In this document: positions 5,415-6,427 of the stretch, piece by piece
Layout of the letters: each line of letters starts with the position of its first letter
Position numbering within the stretch: position 1 is the first letter of the stretch
NCBI GenBank assembly: GCA_009774235.1
Contig: VSNJ01000203.1
Location: forward strand, 1 to 6,427
Direction of reading: 5' to 3'
DNA from: Lachnospiraceae bacterium
GTDB lineage: Bacteria > Bacillota > Clostridia > Lachnospirales > Lachnospiraceae
DNA: 6,427 nt
The notes under the pieces: model-generated
What the model saw: the letters and a program-made list of their open reading frames with translations, nothing else
Told to the model about the DNA's origin: nothing
Databases searched by the model: none
Translations under genes and position numbers: made by a program

Positions 5415-6227
5415 CTATATGTTTCCTTCTATAATTTTTTTTGTCAGACGTAAATAAAACAAAAATCCAGTCAGACAGATAACCATAAAAGGAAATGTAA
5501 TACCCCATAAATAATCAAGCCAAACCGTTCCTCCTGTATATAAGGTAAGTGTCGGGTTCATTCCAACCATAGACAGGATGTCAAATGGTCCATTATCAGC
5601 TTTGAACGAGAGTGCCAGAAAAAATATTAGTCCAGGAAGTCCAATGCTTACAAACGCATCAGGCTGGAATATTGAAACTAATAGTCCAATACTGCCACAA
5701 GCAGCTGCTATCATACTGAATTGCAATGCTGCCATAATAATATAGCAGACAGGATGTGACAACATAATATCCAAATAATAATAACCATTATTACAATATG
5801 GAGAGACTAAATCTATATGAGGAAACAGAATAAACACATATAGAAAAAAGGAACACAATGACACAAAAATAATACTTATTGTGTTTGCAATAAATTTGGA
5901 CTGGGTGTAGCTGGTTGCATCTGTCCTGTTTAAAACCATCAGTATATATCCATTTGATTTGTCTTTACAATAACTGGAAGAATATAGGGAGCATAGGAGA
6001 ATGACAAAGATAACCTTATATTTATCAAAAAGCAACATATTACCTAGATATTCCAGAATTCCATTATAATCTTTAGAATAACCACTCCATGGCAGTAATA
6101 TTTCTGGGTTATCAATAAAAGCATTTTCTCCAAAAATCATAAAAAACACAATAAGAAGAATTGCAGGTATGACTTTTCTCATATCAAGGCTTCTTTTCAA
6201 ATCAGTTATTAGTAAATTAATAAACAT
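5415..6227 (-). CDS. ABC transporter permease, ABC-2-like (270 aa)
   Basis: This integral membrane protein has about six hydrophobic segments, near residues 18-33, 70-87, 113-135, 160-186, 191-207 and 240-260, and a basic C-terminal tail (LRLTKKIIEGNI). The layout fits ABC-2-type permeases: a short cytosolic N-terminal helix (LLITDLKRSLDMRK), first membrane segment, a large outside loop (34-69), then a SNGYILMVLNRTDATSYTQSKF stretch before the third segment. It is the first gene of the - strand block, with GAGGAAA upstream of the ATG and a sigma-A-like promoter about 90 bp before it. No ATPase gene lies next to it except the one at the end of the operon, so it probably shares that ATPase with the 298-aa permease. 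The 178-bp gap to the lipoprotein leaves some doubt that all four genes are one transcript. The membrane-protein call is firm; substrate unknown. Confidence 0.78.
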   Translation of the reverse strand: MFINLLITDLKRSLDMRKVIPAILLIVFFMIFGENAFIDNPEILLPWSGYSKDYNGILEYLGNMLLFDKYKVIFVILLCSLYSSSYCKDKSNGYILMVLNRTDATSYTQSKFIANTISIIFVSLCSFFLYVFILFPHIDLVSPYCNNGYYYLDIMLSHPVCYIIMAALQFSMIAAACGSIGLLVSIFQPDAFVSIGLPGLIFFLALSFKADNGPFDILSMVGMNPTLTLYTGGTVWLDYLWGITFPFMVICLTGFLFYLRLTKKIIEGNI

Positions 6228-6313
6228 ATTATTTCCTCATTTCTGTATTTCTTTTGGACATATGCAACTATACAAGCCAGTGCACAGATATAAATTACTA
6301 CGTGAAAATTATT

Positions 6314-6342
6314 TTTATATAATGAAATACAATAACTTTCAA
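6314..6342 (-). promoter_or_regulatory. Sigma-A-like promoter for the ABC transporter operon
   Basis: On the - strand, TTGAAA (6337-6342), a 17-bp spacer and TATAAA (6314-6319) form a close match to the housekeeping consensus at ideal spacing. It lies 86 bp before the first permease start. The spacer and surroundings are A/T-rich, which raises the chance-match rate, but this is the best promoter in the window and it is correctly placed. Nothing else is evident in 6228-6427, and the next gene upstream lies outside the window. Confidence 0.5.
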
Positions 6343-6427
6343 ATACATATTTTTAATAGTTTATTGTGTGTCTGGAAATTATTTTTAAACTGTAAGTTTG
6401 TATAAAAATTATATTAGCTTGCTAAGA

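Noticed and set aside
6228..6427. Possible regulator, two-component or peptide gene upstream of the transporter operon
   Set aside because: Only short stop-rich frames on both strands; the promoter is the only supported feature.
1..6427. CRISPR array, tRNA, rRNA, insertion sequence, prophage or integrase attachment site
   Set aside because: No regularly spaced repeats, no tRNA-like cloverleaf, and no transposase or integrase coding sequence seen on either strand.

Overview
The window is AT-rich, with strong purine-rich Shine-Dalgarno sites (AGGAGG, GGAGG), lipobox lipoproteins and compact one-direction gene blocks. This points to a low-GC Gram-positive of the Clostridia, plausibly a Lachnospiraceae gut commensal. 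That placement is inferred from composition and protein style; no phylogenetic marker gene is present.

Left part (1-2404, + strand). The first ~700 bases are a gene graveyard. A YbaK/EbsC-type aminoacyl-tRNA deacylase remnant has an intact AGGAGG site, but its start codon is now ATA and two stops interrupt its first 50 codons. It is joined in frame, near 307-320, to a C-terminal piece of an unrelated HSP90-like (GHKL) ATPase. Two intact single genes follow: an ADP-ribosylglycohydrolase (DraG/ARH fold, all metal-binding motifs present) and a flavodoxin-fold FMN reductase with an iron-sulfur-flavoprotein-like four-cysteine cluster.

Middle (2405-2529). The + genes converge with a - strand operon. 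Between them is a perfect 12-bp stem-loop, probably a shared terminator although it lacks a U-tract on either strand. A 10-bp direct repeat flanks it.

Right part (6342 down to 2530, - strand). This looks like one ABC export/efflux locus. In transcription order it has a sigma-A-like promoter, an ABC-2-like permease (270 aa), a predicted lipoprotein (360 aa), a second ABC-2-like permease (298 aa) and one short ATPase (207 aa). Two dissimilar permeases and one ATPase suggest a heterodimeric transporter, with the lipoprotein as its extracytoplasmic partner. The substrate cannot be read from the sequence. The 74-nt gap between lipoprotein and second permease can fold into an 8-bp hairpin whose loop is complementary, over 7 nt, to the bases just 5' of the permease ribosome binding site. 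This is a candidate cis-acting RNA element.

Several starts were moved inward to the ATG correctly spaced from its Shine-Dalgarno: 765 for the glycohydrolase, 1835 for the flavoprotein and 3153 for the ATPase. No tRNA, rRNA, CRISPR array, insertion sequence or phage gene was seen. The strongest candidates for something undescribed are the intercistronic RNA structure and the lipoprotein-containing two-permease transporter; neither is proven by sequence alone.
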